Assembly (NCBI GenBank): GCA_023228025.1
Contig: JALOCD010000005.1
Span: forward strand, 4,442 to 68,441
DNA: 64,000 nucleotides
Direction: 5' to 3'
Source of the DNA: Prolixibacteraceae bacterium
GTDB taxonomy: Bacteria > Bacteroidota > Bacteroidia > Bacteroidales > Prolixibacteraceae
Shown here one piece after another: positions 56,001-63,809 of this stretch. The translations under genes were made by a program, and so were the position numbers. The notes below the pieces were generated by a model. The model saw nothing but the letters and a program-made list of their open reading frames with translations. It did no database searches and was not told the origin of the DNA. Positions within the stretch are counted from its first letter, which is position 1, and each line of letters begins with the position of its first letter.

Positions 56001-59000
56001 GCCATTTGTAAGGTCACATTACCTGAACCCGTCCTATTCGTGATATTCATGTTGTAGAAAGGAACGGTCGTGTTACCGGTATAAACTGTTGCCGAAGAAG
56101 GGACATTTACATTGATTGTTCCTCCTGTTACCGTATATTTTCCAGGTAGTACCTGAATGTTAAAGAGTCGGAAATCGGTAGTGGCATTAACAAACGCATT
56201 GTCTGTAAAGTTGATACTACCTCCACTCATATTAAATACAGTGTTGGGATTATCCAATGATAAAACGGCTCCAGCATGGTTTTCTCCCTGCAATCTGAAG
56301 TTGGCTGTACCACCAGTCTGTGTATAACTGATCAGGTTGGTTGCACCTGTGTTGTTCCATACCTGACTGACATCCAGGGTACCCGTTCCTTCAATATTGA
56401 TTTCCGGTGTGCTGAGATCTCCTAAAACAATACCCGCTGCATCGCCTGTAGAGAATTGACCGGCACTGACGCGCAACCTGCCATAGAAGGTAGCAGCCTG
56501 ATAGCCAGTACCATTAAGCCCCGTGACTGTTGTAGAGACATTGGCCCCATTCACCCACAAAAAGGCAGATGGATTAAGCAGAAAGTCCTGTCCCCCCTCA
56601 GAGATTGAAGGTACATTGATATTGGAATTCAATTTCAATGTACCATAATGGAGGAACAGTGCTTTGTAATAATAGCCGTATCCTGCAAAGTTGTTGTTTC
56701 CCTGGTTGTTGGGACCGAATAGGGTAAAATTGGCCATATTGGAAGAATTTACCTCCAGGGAGTAGGTTTGGTCGGATCCTTTTTCAACAATAAACCTGAA
56801 AAAGTCGGTCGTTCCGTTGCAAGTTACCGTATTGTTTGTGGCGCCTGCAAAGGTCACCTGAACATCGCCGTAATTGGTGCCACCAAAAGCTGTCGTTGTG
56901 AGGAGATAATAGGCATTATCAAATGGGGCGGGCAATCCTGTAAAACGTACCGAACCATTGTTGGTGAAATTTCCGTAAAGGGTTAAACTATGGACCGGAT
57001 TAACCAATGATGCGTTCACATCCGATGAGGCCAGTGTATGGGCTGTCGCAAAATTATTTACCCCGATTGTACAACCGGTTGAAACAGAAAAATTGCCTGC
57101 AACTGTCATGTTGATCAAATTGTCTGAAGGAGTTGGATTTCCAAAATTGAAGGTAAGGTTACCAGCTCCATATTTATTCAGGTCAAAGGTTCCGTTTACT
57201 GTATAACTGATGTTGTTGCTTGCATTGTCCAAATAAGTAGTATAGGCTGATGCGGTATAGTTTGATACGATCAATTTGTTGTAGGTAAGCTGTGTGTTGC
57301 TGATGCCTTGACTGTTCAGATTGTAATATTCTACTGTTCCTCCGGTTGCCGCAACAAACCCGGTATAGCTCCCTCCCGGAAAATTACCTGACGCAAGTTT
57401 CAAGATACCTTCACCGGTTACAGTTCCAAAGTTGTGGGTTGTAGTAGTTTGCAGGTCTAGCGTGCCTCCCAGTCGGATTTCCAGGGAGGTAACAGACTTT
57501 CCATTTTCGTTGACTGAGATGGTTCGACCGTTAAGGATAATCACATGATCGGTAGAGGCTGGAATGCCGCCATTTACCCAGAAGGATCCTGAAGGGTCTG
57601 TCGTCCAGGTGTTCGCTGTATTCCAATCGCCGGATTGATAAGAGTAAAAAGTTGTATTTAAGACAGTGACCGTTGTGCTCAAACAACTGGAGTTAACGAG
57701 ACCGCTTTCCCATCTTGCATAATAGGTAGTAGTAATTGCCGGTTTGCTGATCACCAGAGGACTGCCTGTTCCAATAGAGGTTCCGGAACCACATCCTCCA
57801 GCATACCAGGTAAGTGTGGCCCCGCTTCCGCCTCCACCACTGGCCGCTAAACTAATGGTGCCTGTATCTCCGAAGTTGATAGAACCTGGTGTCGCGGAAA
57901 TGGCAGTCGGAGCCCCCGGATTGATGGTAGCAATTGTCGCGGAACCAGTCTTGGTTGAACCTGTTACAACGAATGTAAGTGAAGTACCGGAGACCGTTGG
58001 CGTTACGCTAACCCCTGAAAGCACACCAGCTGTAAAAGTGGTTGAAGTACCAGTGATACCTGCAGTTCCACTATATGCGACAGTAGAGACGAAACTGGTT
58101 GCCGTATTGTTGTAGATATCCTGGGCAGTCAGGGTGATACCGGTTATGGCTGTTCCTACAGCCTGGGGAGAGGTAATGGTAGATATTGCAAAATGGTCTA
58201 AAGCACTTGCGTTCACATCAAAAGTGCTTGTGCCGGTTTTTGTTGCTCCGGTGACTATAAAAGTCATATTGGTTCCAGCCACAGTAGGTGTTACGCTAAC
58301 GCCGGAGAGCACACCTGCGGTAAAAGCGGCTGAAGTACCAGTGATTCCAGTTGTGCCACTATATGCGACAGTAGAGACGAAACTGGATACTGTGTTGTTG
58401 TTGATATCTTTAGCAGTCAGGGTGATTCCTGTAATGGCAATTCCCGCATTCTGAGGAGAGTTAATGGTTGAAATTGCGAAGTGGTCCAATGCCCCCGGAT
58501 TGATGGTAGCGATTGTCGCTGTGCCCGTCATGGTTGATCCTGTTACAACGAATGTAAGTGCAGTGCCGGAAACTGTTGGCGTTACACTAACCCCGGAGAG
58601 CACACCAGCTGTGAAAGTGGCCGAAGTACCTGTAATACCAGCTGTTCCACTATAAACAACCGTGGCGACAAAACTGGTTACCGTATTGTTGTTGACATCC
58701 TGGGCCGTCAGGGTGATTCCGGAAATGGCAGTACCGGCAGTCTGAGGAGAGGATATGGTCGAAATTGCAAAGTGGTCGAGGGGTCCTGGCACAACAGTTT
58801 GGTCGCCTCCGGCAGTTGTTGATCCTGATTTTGTAGCGAGCGTGAACGTGAAATTACTGGTTGCCAAAGCGCTGAGGTTAATTGTATGTCCGGGTACAGC
58901 GCCTGGGGCAACATCGCCAGTAATGAAAATGTATCCAGTTGTTCCACTGGTTATTGACTGAGATACAAAGGCCGGGAATGTTTTAGCCCCTGCGGCTCCC

Positions 59001-62000
59001 GGCGTTGTTAAAGTACTTAACAGGGTAGCAGTTCCCGCATTAAATGTGCTTGTAGTTTGATACCATGCTTTAAGATTGGTCATGTCAGCAGAAACATAAC
59101 TGCCTGCGGTGGTACAGGTCATGCCGGTCAGTGTAGCGTTAGCAAGGGTGACGGCAAGGGCCGACTGATGTAAAACTACATTATTTGCTCCTCCGACAAT
59201 ATTTGTGGCGGTAACCTGAGTACCATTGTTGGACAATGCGACTGCAGGACGACGTGTGCCAATAGCGAAATAAGTTGATCCGGTATAAGAAATCGCTGCA
59301 TCTGAAGTAATTGTTCCTCCCGCGATGCTATTTCCGCCACGGTCGGTATATGGACCGCTTTGAGCAGCTGTAGCGCTTGCCACTGCATTCGCACCGATTA
59401 ATCCGCTTTCGGTCAGTCTGACTGTTGCACTGGTAAAGGTGCCACCCATTAATTGTGCGTACCAGTTCCTTGCGGCAACCGAAGATAAAGTCCCATCAAC
59501 GGTACTAGCACCGGTACTGGACATTGTCACCCGTACTGCCGGAGAAGAACAAACAATGTTGTTTAGTTCAAATGGACGGTAATTGGTTGCATCACCAACA
59601 GGAAACAGATATGAATTTCCGCTCAGTAAAGACCATTGCAGTGGTCCATTCACATAACTTGACGCAAAAACGCCAGTAACAGCACCGATAGCAGTATTGG
59701 TAACAGCCATGAAATTGGTTGCATCTGTACCCAGTATTCCATTTGTAAGCGTTAAAACCCCACTTACGGTTTCATTTTTCGTTAAACTTACTCCACCACT
59801 GGTATTTGCTATGGTAAGGTTATTGAATGTAGAGGAAGCGCTTCCTCCAATTGTCTGGGCTGTACTACCGTTAAAATTTACTGTTCCACTGTTGTGCGTA
59901 AAGGTTCCCCCATTGCTGTAATTACCTGCGAGATTCATGGTCGCAGAGGTAGCAGTCAGTGTGCCTGCACTGATGGTAAGCCCGCCAAGAGTGGCAGTTC
60001 CACTTCCCAAACTTAAAATAGCGCCACCAACTTTGGTTAAATCCTGGCCGCCTGAAATACCTCCACTGCCCAATGTAATATTACCTGTGGCGCCTATGCT
60101 GCTGGCGCTTCCGAGTATTATTGCCCCGTTGTAAGTTACACCGGTTGCAGAACTATTGATGAGCGCCCCTCCGGTTGAAATACCTGTTCCGTTTAAAGTC
60201 AATGGCTCAGCATTCGAAAGAGTAAAACCATTCAAATCCAATACTGCGCCTGTTGTTACTGAGGTTATTCCGGCTATCGTGCCAAGCGCTGAGGTCGATG
60301 CACCAAGTTTAAGGATCCCTGCACTGATGGTTGTGGTCCCTGTATATGTGTTAGCCCCCGAAAGAGTCCAGGTTCCTGTCCCATCTTTAGTAATTGAAGC
60401 CGGTGTTGAAATGATACCTGACATTGTTCCTGAACTGCCTGTTGCTCCATCCAAAGTTAAAGCGAAAGCGCCTGTTCCAACAGTTCCGCTACAAGTAAGT
60501 GTTCCAGAGCTTGTCGCTGTTATTGTGCTGGCTGAGCCAAGTGTAATGGGGCCACTATACGAAGCATTGGCTCCTGTGTTGGTCAATGCTCCGGCAGGTG
60601 ATGCTGTTAAACCGGTTCCGTAAATAGTAAGTGGTTCAGCATTTGAAAGAACAAAACCATTCAAATCTAAAACGGCTCCTGAGGTTACAGACGTAATACC
60701 GACTGGTGTACCAAGTACAGAGGTTGATGCACCAAGTTTAAGTGTCCCCTCACTGATGGTTGTTGCACCCGCATAATTGTTTGTACCAGAAAGGATCCAT
60801 GTGCCTGCACCATTTTTAGTAATTGATGTTGGTGTTGTGATTATTCCGGACATAGTACCTGAACTACCCGCTGTACCATCCAATGTTAAAGCAAATGTAC
60901 CAGTACCCAATGTTCCGCTGCAAGTGATCGTTCCCGAGCTTGTGGCAGTTATTGTACTGGCAGAGCCTAATGTAATTGGTCCACTATAAGAAGCATTTCC
61001 TCCTGTGTTGGTCAATGCACCTGCTGGAGATGCTGTCAAACCAGCTCCGTATAAAGTAAGTGGTTCAGCATTTGAAAGATTAAAACCATTCAAATCTAAA
61101 ACAGCTCCTGAAGCTACTGATGTTATTCCCCCAACTGTGCCAAGGGCAGAAGTCGATGCCCCGATTTGTAAGGTTCCGGCATTGATTGTTGTCGCTCCTG
61201 TATAGGTGTTTGATCCGGATAATGTCATTGTTCCCAGCCCGGCCTTCGTAACTCCAAAAGAAGTGCTTATAACTCCGCTAACTGTCAAGTCAGTAGCGGA
61301 GGTTCCATCGTCCGCAACTGTAAAAATACGGTTGTTATCCAGTGCAATTGGACAGGAAATAGTAGCGCCGCTACTCCCGGTTATGTAATTTACTGTTACA
61401 TTTCCACCAAGATGCAACAATCCTGTCCCGGAAATTGTAGATCCGGTTGAGCCAATTTCCATTACAACACTTGTTGGTCCTGCTGAGGCTCCAAGTGCAT
61501 AAGTCGATAATGCAAGCGTTGTCCCTGCTTTAACGGTCAGTGCCCCACTAACAGTTGGTGTTGCAGCTGCTAGAGTTTTGGTGCCGTTTCCAGAAGTTAT
61601 TAGATTATTATAATTATAAGCACCAATTGTTTGGGAAGAAGAAGTTCCACCTGTTCCATCTCCATAATAGTTCACTGTTCCCGTTGAAGGTATCAAATTG
61701 CCACCCGTGATATTGCCTCCAACATTAAGAGTCCCAGCACCAGTAAAAGTAACTTGATTTCTTCCGGCAGCTCCATTCATTGTGATATTTCCGAAAACAG
61801 TAACTGTGCCAGTCGAAAGTGACACATAACAATCTCTATTATTGTTTCCTGGATCAGCCATAGTTATTGAAGCACAGGAAAAAGTACCACCTCCAACAGC
61901 AATAATTTTATTGTCGGCACTGCCAGTTCCTCCATTTATAACGACTGCTCCTGATACTGTTAGGCTCTGTCCGGCACTTATAGTAATTGTATTTGAGCTG

Positions 62001-62266
62001 CCTCCACTATTAATTGTAAAAGTATTACAAACTGCTGCAGTATTAACAGTAACATTGAAGTTGTTTGGAATTACCACATCATGTGCATTAGTTGGCACCA
62101 GGTTCAATGACCAGTTTGCCGCAGTATTCCAGTTATTGCTGGAGGAACCGTCCCATGTATTAGTTTGCCCGGATACTCGTGAAAAAGAAACACATGTCAA
62201 CAGCAAAAAAAACAATGCTATTTTGATCGGCGATTCTATTTTCTTGAAATTTAAGTATCCGCTCAT
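50000..62266 (-). CDS. giant repetitive surface protein, N-terminal 4,088 residues (frameshifted)
   Basis: One of the largest genes possible here. A signal peptide (IALFFLLLTCVSFSRVSG) leads to about 4,000 residues rich in Thr, Ser, Gly, Asn, Ala with almost no Cys. Modules seen: five W-spaced domains such as YSIANGDWGSLSTWSN and TNTWDGSSSNNWNTAANW; about three autotransporter-type strand repeats (GTWTLSGANTYTGTTTISAG) with a 143-residue unit; three Ig-like units LDHFAISTI of about 97 residues; and many 'GSxAQTIxGS...FNNLTI' repeats. It ends out of frame at 50000 (LLIRQPSPDHLPFV). Restoring one base near 50055 joins it to the T9SS-sorted C-terminus, making 4,774 codons including the stop from 62266 to 47946. 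Probable role: adhesion, by analogy. First gene of the adhesin-DUF4402-usher cluster. Confidence 0.88.
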   Translation of the reverse strand: MSGYLNFKKIESPIKIALFFLLLTCVSFSRVSGQTNTWDGSSSNNWNTAANWSLNLVPTNAHDVVIPNNFNVTVNTAAVCNTFTINSGGSSNTITISAGQSLTVSGAVVINGGTGSADNKIIAVGGGTFSCASITMADPGNNNRDCYVSLSTGTVTVFGNITMNGAAGRNQVTFTGAGTLNVGGNITGGNLIPSTGTVNYYGDGTGGTSSSQTIGAYNYNNLITSGNGTKTLAAATPTVSGALTVKAGTTLALSTYALGASAGPTSVVMEIGSTGSTISGTGLLHLGGNVTVNYITGSSGATISCPIALDNNRIFTVADDGTSATDLTVSGVISTSFGVTKAGLGTMTLSGSNTYTGATTINAGTLQIGASTSALGTVGGITSVASGAVLDLNGFNLSNAEPLTLYGAGLTASPAGALTNTGGNASYSGPITLGSASTITATSSGTITCSGTLGTGTFALTLDGTAGSSGTMSGIITTPTSITKNGAGTWILSGTNNYAGATTISEGTLKLGASTSVLGTPVGITSVTSGAVLDLNGFVLSNAEPLTIYGTGLTASPAGALTNTGANASYSGPITLGSASTITATSSGTLTCSGTVGTGAFALTLDGATGSSGTMSGIISTPASITKDGTGTWTLSGANTYTGTTTISAGILKLGASTSALGTIAGITSVTTGAVLDLNGFTLSNAEPLTLNGTGISTGGALINSSATGVTYNGAIILGSASSIGATGNITLGSGGISGGQDLTKVGGAILSLGSGTATLGGLTISAGTLTATSATMNLAGNYSNGGTFTHNSGTVNFNGSTAQTIGGSASSTFNNLTIANTSGGVSLTKNETVSGVLTLTNGILGTDATNFMAVTNTAIGAVTGVFASSYVNGPLQWSLLSGNSYLFPVGDATNYRPFELNNIVCSSPAVRVTMSSTGASTVDGTLSSVAARNWYAQLMGGTFTSATVRLTESGLIGANAVASATAAQSGPYTDRGGNSIAGGTITSDAAISYTGSTYFAIGTRRPAVALSNNGTQVTATNIVGGANNVVLHQSALAVTLANATLTGMTCTTAGSYVSADMTNLKAWYQTTSTFNAGTATLLSTLTTPGAAGAKTFPAFVSQSITSGTTGYIFITGDVAPGAVPGHTINLSALATSNFTFTLATKSGSTTAGGDQTVVPGPLDHFAISTISSPQTAGTAISGITLTAQDVNNNTVTSFVATVVYSGTAGITGTSATFTAGVLSGVSVTPTVSGTALTFVVTGSTMTGTATIATINPGALDHFAISTINSPQNAGIAITGITLTAKDINNNTVSSFVSTVAYSGTTGITGTSAAFTAGVLSGVSVTPTVAGTNMTFIVTGATKTGTSTFDVNASALDHFAISTITSPQAVGTAITGITLTAQDIYNNTATSFVSTVAYSGTAGITGTSTTFTAGVLSGVSVTPTVSGTSLTFVVTGSTKTGSATIATINPGAPTAISATPGSINFGDTGTISLAASGGGGSGATLTWYAGGCGSGTSIGTGSPLVISKPAITTTYYARWESGLVNSSCLSTTVTVLNTTFYSYQSGDWNTANTWTTDPSGSFWVNGGIPASTDHVIILNGRTISVNENGKSVTSLEIRLGGTLDLQTTTTHNFGTVTGEGILKLASGNFPGGSYTGFVAATGGTVEYYNLNSQGISNTQLTYNKLIVSNYTASAYTTYLDNASNNISYTVNGTFDLNKYGAGNLTFNFGNPTPSDNLINMTVAGNFSVSTGCTIGVNNFATAHTLASSDVNASLVNPVHSLTLYGNFTNNGSVRFTGLPAPFDNAYYLLTTTAFGGTNYGDVQVTFAGATNNTVTCNGTTDFFRFIVEKGSDQTYSLEVNSSNMANFTLFGPNNQGNNNFAGYGYYYKALFLHYGTLKLNSNINVPSISEGGQDFLLNPSAFLWVNGANVSTTVTGLNGTGYQAATFYGRLRVSAGQFSTGDAAGIVLGDLSTPEINIEGTGTLDVSQVWNNTGATNLISYTQTGGTANFRLQGENHAGAVLSLDNPNTVFNMSGGSINFTDNAFVNATTDFRLFNIQVLPGKYTVTGGTINVNVPSSATVYTGNTTVPFYNMNITNRTGSGNVTLQMATPGSTLTVLNDLSIGNGATLDMNTNTIGLEVDHNFSLASAATYTPGANTTTFNGSGVQTFTNTGSITSGLNNFTLSNASNTNITNNLTVRGLLTINNGCSLNDQGFTIYADGNIINSGTHNSQANGSILLNGTLAQTIGGSGTGIFGNLGINKTTGTASFTFNQTINGNLRLVNGILDIASFNLKFSATSAIYDALTGTATPTTFGDTKMIKSAGNQSDGGITKTFSAIGSFLYPFGSTTYHPATIDISQAPTHWGDVTAKPIAFVHPSADPTKNSLTYYWKVTSSSITGIQPGSVSHTYHYIAGDVVGNDNTYITGVYRPFAWVKGDALQVDIIGKNIYFPAIQYLDGEYTAGETLAFGTVKVYYSIANGDWGSLSTWSNISHTGAAVTSLPTASDLVVIGDGGSNNHVVTISANTKIVSSLQINTGSTLDVNTTTGHVFGSVTGTGKLRVSSSTATAVFPSGDFGNFLGASGGTVEYYTETAPGNIGVAFTMPTTYLVGSNPTNIASYYNLILSPATGKNITMPNTDLQIYQDMNINVSGSSVSGLALLNIQNTTRNITINGNLNVNNGNLQFTNGGSTAQNVSVAGDVTVASGAIFDVAANLAATNTLSMQGSLTNNGIFDMIAGASQICNVTFTGAANKQIGGTTATRTDFNALTINKGTDRTSILEATVNAMTLNSTLATAMTLTNGTFRLSNSNVTLTLSTTNAFTIPSTGCLSANLGTMNIGAANNNASDLLLLGKLEILNAGIANIGNNGGSNNDIEYAASGAPEIYISGGSLNVDGQVRRNLANTLGSLIYNQSGGTVTVKGNSFDATRSMFEVLNTGSQFNVTGGNLIIVKAGSSYADFYLEPGSYTVNGSTGGHTVTIGNSSTAAAQTFKLNAVAPLWNLTVDGTTNNKTASLSVNSISILHNLTINGTGSIFKANDLSVTIGGSLINNNTTSTTGTNAGGYQASVAASSTQTTTFTGTGNITGTGSNLTNFANLVIGSLTSTPSITLGSSSNIRVNTNLTITSGTLADAANTITAMGDISNSAIHSSSSSSGGILLANSAKQTITTSGSGKFGNITLNNANGADIIGDSWITGQLTLTSGLLYINDYLLVMDINSSFGGTYDINRMIKLNGANSDKGVQKYFSGSATNFVFPIGSTGKYRPVTFTFTSANAGSITVVPVNTAHPSDFTPTTDQLNYYWKTTVTGLSGVSAVTQVYQYGTAEVTGTEINYISARFSSSLWVQYSSGSINATNHTITVNDLFTGEYTAGEIANFGLVHTLYTIASGNWNNTAIWAEDAPTNPTCNCYPLGNPVFIQPGHTVTMNINSASAASVDIQGTFDLKQSINHSLGSITDTTHAGTGKMMIENSTGGMFVFPGGNYDRFMASTGTTVELYGSIDAQMPLKPGNLAKPYQNLILTGPGIKYMSADVTKILGNLTINNGAKLSATLHNMPLHILNNWTDFNVSPSTGGFIPGTGFVSFEGGTAQTMTISSGAITENFYDFAISNPAGVTITGGGNALIANNLTLTSGAITTNATNTLTLTNASTSAVSGGSVSSYINGPLRKQISNGSFFTFPLGKSSPSPRYGQVYLSGVVTAGVWEAEYFNNSPNSNSPSLTITNMLTPVASVSNNEYWRVRGVGSGSANATLRWDANSGYHLSTPSDRSKIRVVEWVPSNSRWENRGNVVTDNGPDAGLVTTDAAIALADGTDLHYLTIGGGSLPLPTATITSPLTAAICNDNVASTTVTVALTGTAPWSLTYQLGSVTTTLNNIASSPVSIVLTSGSQGITQPITTDTNFNFHITNVNDFNGVAGIGDYTTTAVITVHPMPDNTITGRTQVGINEVVAYTTPTDANTYAWTLSSNGTPLTGNTSTYTVTWGTNTPGPYTIGLTKTTSAGCQSTNSISVTTSTTPTPVITGNQKVCTGATETYSTPLVSGHSYAWSLSGNGVINSGASTNSISVTWGVVSINNSVSVVESITATPAIQGSASKTVILVYSLLIRQPSPDHLPFV
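50050..50064 (-). other. frameshift site within the giant gene
   Basis: On the coding strand the frame reads ACT GTT ATA TTG GTG TAC (K-T-V-I-L-V-Y); one extra base would give TVIIGVQPTNTPTFSG, which continues smoothly into the downstream frame. The sequence is not a standard slippery heptamer. It is either a true one-base deletion or a sequencing or assembly error. Confidence 0.8.
57915..58790 (-). repeat. three tandem ~290-bp repeats inside the giant gene
   Basis: Unit starts can be aligned at 58772, 58481 and 58192 (the GTGGTC words before each LDHFAIST), giving steps of 291 and 289 bases. Each encodes an Ig-like unit of about 97 residues beginning LDHFAISTI and containing GVLSGVSVTPTV. 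DNA identity is high by eye, so unequal recombination is plausible. Confidence 0.8.
60190..61260 (-). repeat. two and a half tandem 429-bp repeats inside the giant gene
   Basis: The word GTGGTTCAGCA (ATGGCTCAGCA in the first copy) starts at 60202, 60631 and 61060, an exact 429-base step, equal to 143 codons. Each unit encodes one strand-repeat hairpin (SGxNTYTGxTTIxAG) and LDLNGFxLSNAEPLT. Near-identical units imply recent duplication. Confidence 0.85.
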
Positions 62267-62273
62267 TTGATCA

Positions 62274-62297
62274 GAGGTATTAAAAGATAAATACCTC
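62274..62297 (-). promoter_or_regulatory. leader hairpin just before the giant gene start
   Basis: In mRNA sense, GAGGTATT pairs perfectly with AATACCTC around an 8-base loop, and the stem ends seven bases before the ATG at 62266. It would cover the ribosome-landing region, so it may control translation of this very costly protein. Inference from structure only. Confidence 0.5.
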
Positions 62298-62445
62298 CCA
62301 AAGACAAATATTTCTCATAAATTTTGAAATAAAAACTTAATGAAAAATACCTATGTTTTCCGAAAAGTAAAGCCGAAACAGCATTTAGGGAATTTTGAGG
62401 GAAAAAGGGTTTGAACAGAAGCGCAAAATGCTTGTCTGCACTAGT

Positions 62446-62481
62446 AATCAATCGATTGCGGAAAAAGGCAATCGATTGATT
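62446..62481. repeat. 14-bp perfect inverted repeat upstream of the giant gene
   Basis: AATCAATCGATTGC (62446-62459) and GCAATCGATTGATT (62468-62481) with an 8-base spacer, 180 bases upstream of the giant gene start. It may be a regulator-binding site or a hairpin. No promoter is clear next to it. Confidence 0.55.
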
Positions 62482-62977
62482 GGTTTGTAAAATATCAAGT
62501 GGATCTAAGATTCCCATATCGTTCACGAATATAGCTATTTATGCCTATAAAACCGCTGATTTGGCCAATTTTATTGAAATAATGGGCTATGCTTCAATAG
62601 ATTTTAACAATTAGTAATAACAAAAGATGTACCAATCTATTGCCGGGTTTTGAATAATATATGAATACTTCATAATGCACATTGTATCAGACATATATAA
62701 TCCTAAGTATGGACTTCTATTTAACAAATAGCTTAGGATGAAAGTTTAAAATGAAAAATTGTGCGGAAATGGGCGCACAATCGTAGGAAATTTGAATACT
62801 ATTATAGCTTTGACCCCTCCTTTATACTTGGCAAAAGAATTGATTTCACTGCACCAACTTTACCTGTCGGCCCCTCGGTTTCCAGGCTTAGTACTGTACT
62901 CCCAATGCCTCTCGGCCCTACGGCTACGCTCTGGATACCACTTCGTGCGGGAAACGATATCGCCCTATGAAATTTTG

Positions 62978-63302
62978 CCCCTCGGCTCCGCTCGGGGACC
63001 GATATCGCTTCGCCCTTTGCCCCTCGGCTGCGCTCGGGGACCGGGATCGCTACGCTCACCACCCCTCGGCTGCGCTCGGGGACCGGGATCGCTACGCTCA
63101 CCACCCCTCGGCTGCGCTCGGGGACCGGGATCGCTACGCTCACCACCCCTCGGCTGCGCTCGGGGACCGGTATCGCTTCGCTCAACGCCTCTCGGCTGCG
63201 CTCGGGGACCGGATGGCTTCACACTACGCCCCTTCAACCCCGAGCGGAGCCGAGGGGCCGAAATTAATGGAGCTACCCGGGTCCCCGAGCGCAGCCGAGG
63301 GG
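62978..63302. repeat. GC-rich palindrome array, exact 42-bp period
   Basis: The palindrome CCCCTCGGCTGCGCTCGGGG (or close variants) starts at 62978, 63020, 63062, 63104, 63146 and 63188, exactly 42 bases apart. The spacer is also repeated (ACCGGGATCGCTACGCTCAC). Two inverted copies follow at 63238-63257 and 63283-63302. This differs from CRISPR, because spacers are not unique. Confidence 0.9.
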
Positions 63303-63491
63303 CGTTGAATGTTGAGGTGATGCTGAAAGAAGCATGATATTGTTTAATGTTCTATCATGTTAATTATCACCATTTTAATTTATTCTGCCTTAAAAAGCCA
63401 ATCCATTGAAGAATTAACTCCGTAGATTCGTTTTACTCAAAATTTCGGGGTAACTTATATCCCATAAAGTACCTTTTAAAATTTATTTAAG

Positions 63492-63803
63492 ATGAAAGGC
63501 TATATGTACATTTTACGCTGTGCTGATGGCACTTATTATACTGGAAGTACAGTAGATCTTGATAAAAGAATAGAAGAGCATCAACTCGGTGAAGGAGCCC
63601 ATTTTACGTCAAAACACCTGCCTGTCAGATTGATGTACTTTGAAGAGTTCCAGAGAATTGACGACGCATTCTTAAGAGAAAAGCAAATTCAAAATTGGAG
63701 CCAAAAGAAAAAGGAGGCGCTCATCAACGGAAGGGTGGATGAGTTACATCAATTGGCAAAATGCAAAAATAAGAGCGCTTCAGAGCTGTTTAGGAAATCT
63801 TGA
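63492..63803 (+). CDS. GIY-YIG family endonuclease, URI-type
   Basis: A 103-residue single-domain nuclease. The GIY-YIG core appears as YMYILRCADGTYYTGSTVDL, with the conserved arginine in LDKRIEEHQ and the region LREKQIQNWSQKKKEALI typical of the UPF0213/URI (YhbQ-like) group, whose members cut DNA in a metal-dependent way. The family Gly-Ala-Lys-Tyr-Thr segment is GEGAHFTSK here. The gene stands alone and is flanked on both sides by the same kind of GC-rich palindromic array, which raises the idea that it is functionally linked to those repeats. Cellular role unknown. Confidence 0.88.
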   Translation: MKGYMYILRCADGTYYTGSTVDLDKRIEEHQLGEGAHFTSKHLPVRLMYFEEFQRIDDAFLREKQIQNWSQKKKEALINGRVDELHQLAKCKNKSASELFRKS

Positions 63804-63809
63804 CCTTTT

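Larger units (their letters stand above)
62267..63491. other. 1.2-kb region between the giant gene and the GIY-YIG gene
   Basis: This stretch has no credible gene. Bases 62267-62530 are the leader of the giant gene, with the two inverted repeats listed separately. Bases 62530-62760 are A/T-rich and featureless. Bases 62850-63310 are GC-rich palindromic repeat DNA, and 63310-63491 is again A/T-rich, leading to the GIY-YIG gene. Frames through the GC-rich part give repetitive Pro-Glu-Arg-Ser-Arg-Gly-type peptides and are artefacts of the repeat. Confidence 0.6.

Noticed and set aside
52788..61388. Several long plus-strand frames opposite the giant gene
   Set aside because: They are antisense shadows created by Thr/Ser/Gly/Ala-rich codon use; they have Val/Pro-rich sequence without domains.
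62263..62526. 87-residue minus-strand frame upstream of the giant gene
   Set aside because: It overlaps the giant gene start and both leader inverted repeats, and has no recognisable protein features.
62978..63207. Possible CRISPR array
   Set aside because: Spacers are identical between units rather than unique, the repeat is a full palindrome, and no cas gene is near.
62802..63237. Reading frames on both strands giving Pro-Glu-Arg-Ser-Arg-Gly-type repeat proteins
   Set aside because: They are translations of the palindromic 42-bp DNA array; every frame is open because of the repeat, and no start region or domain is present.
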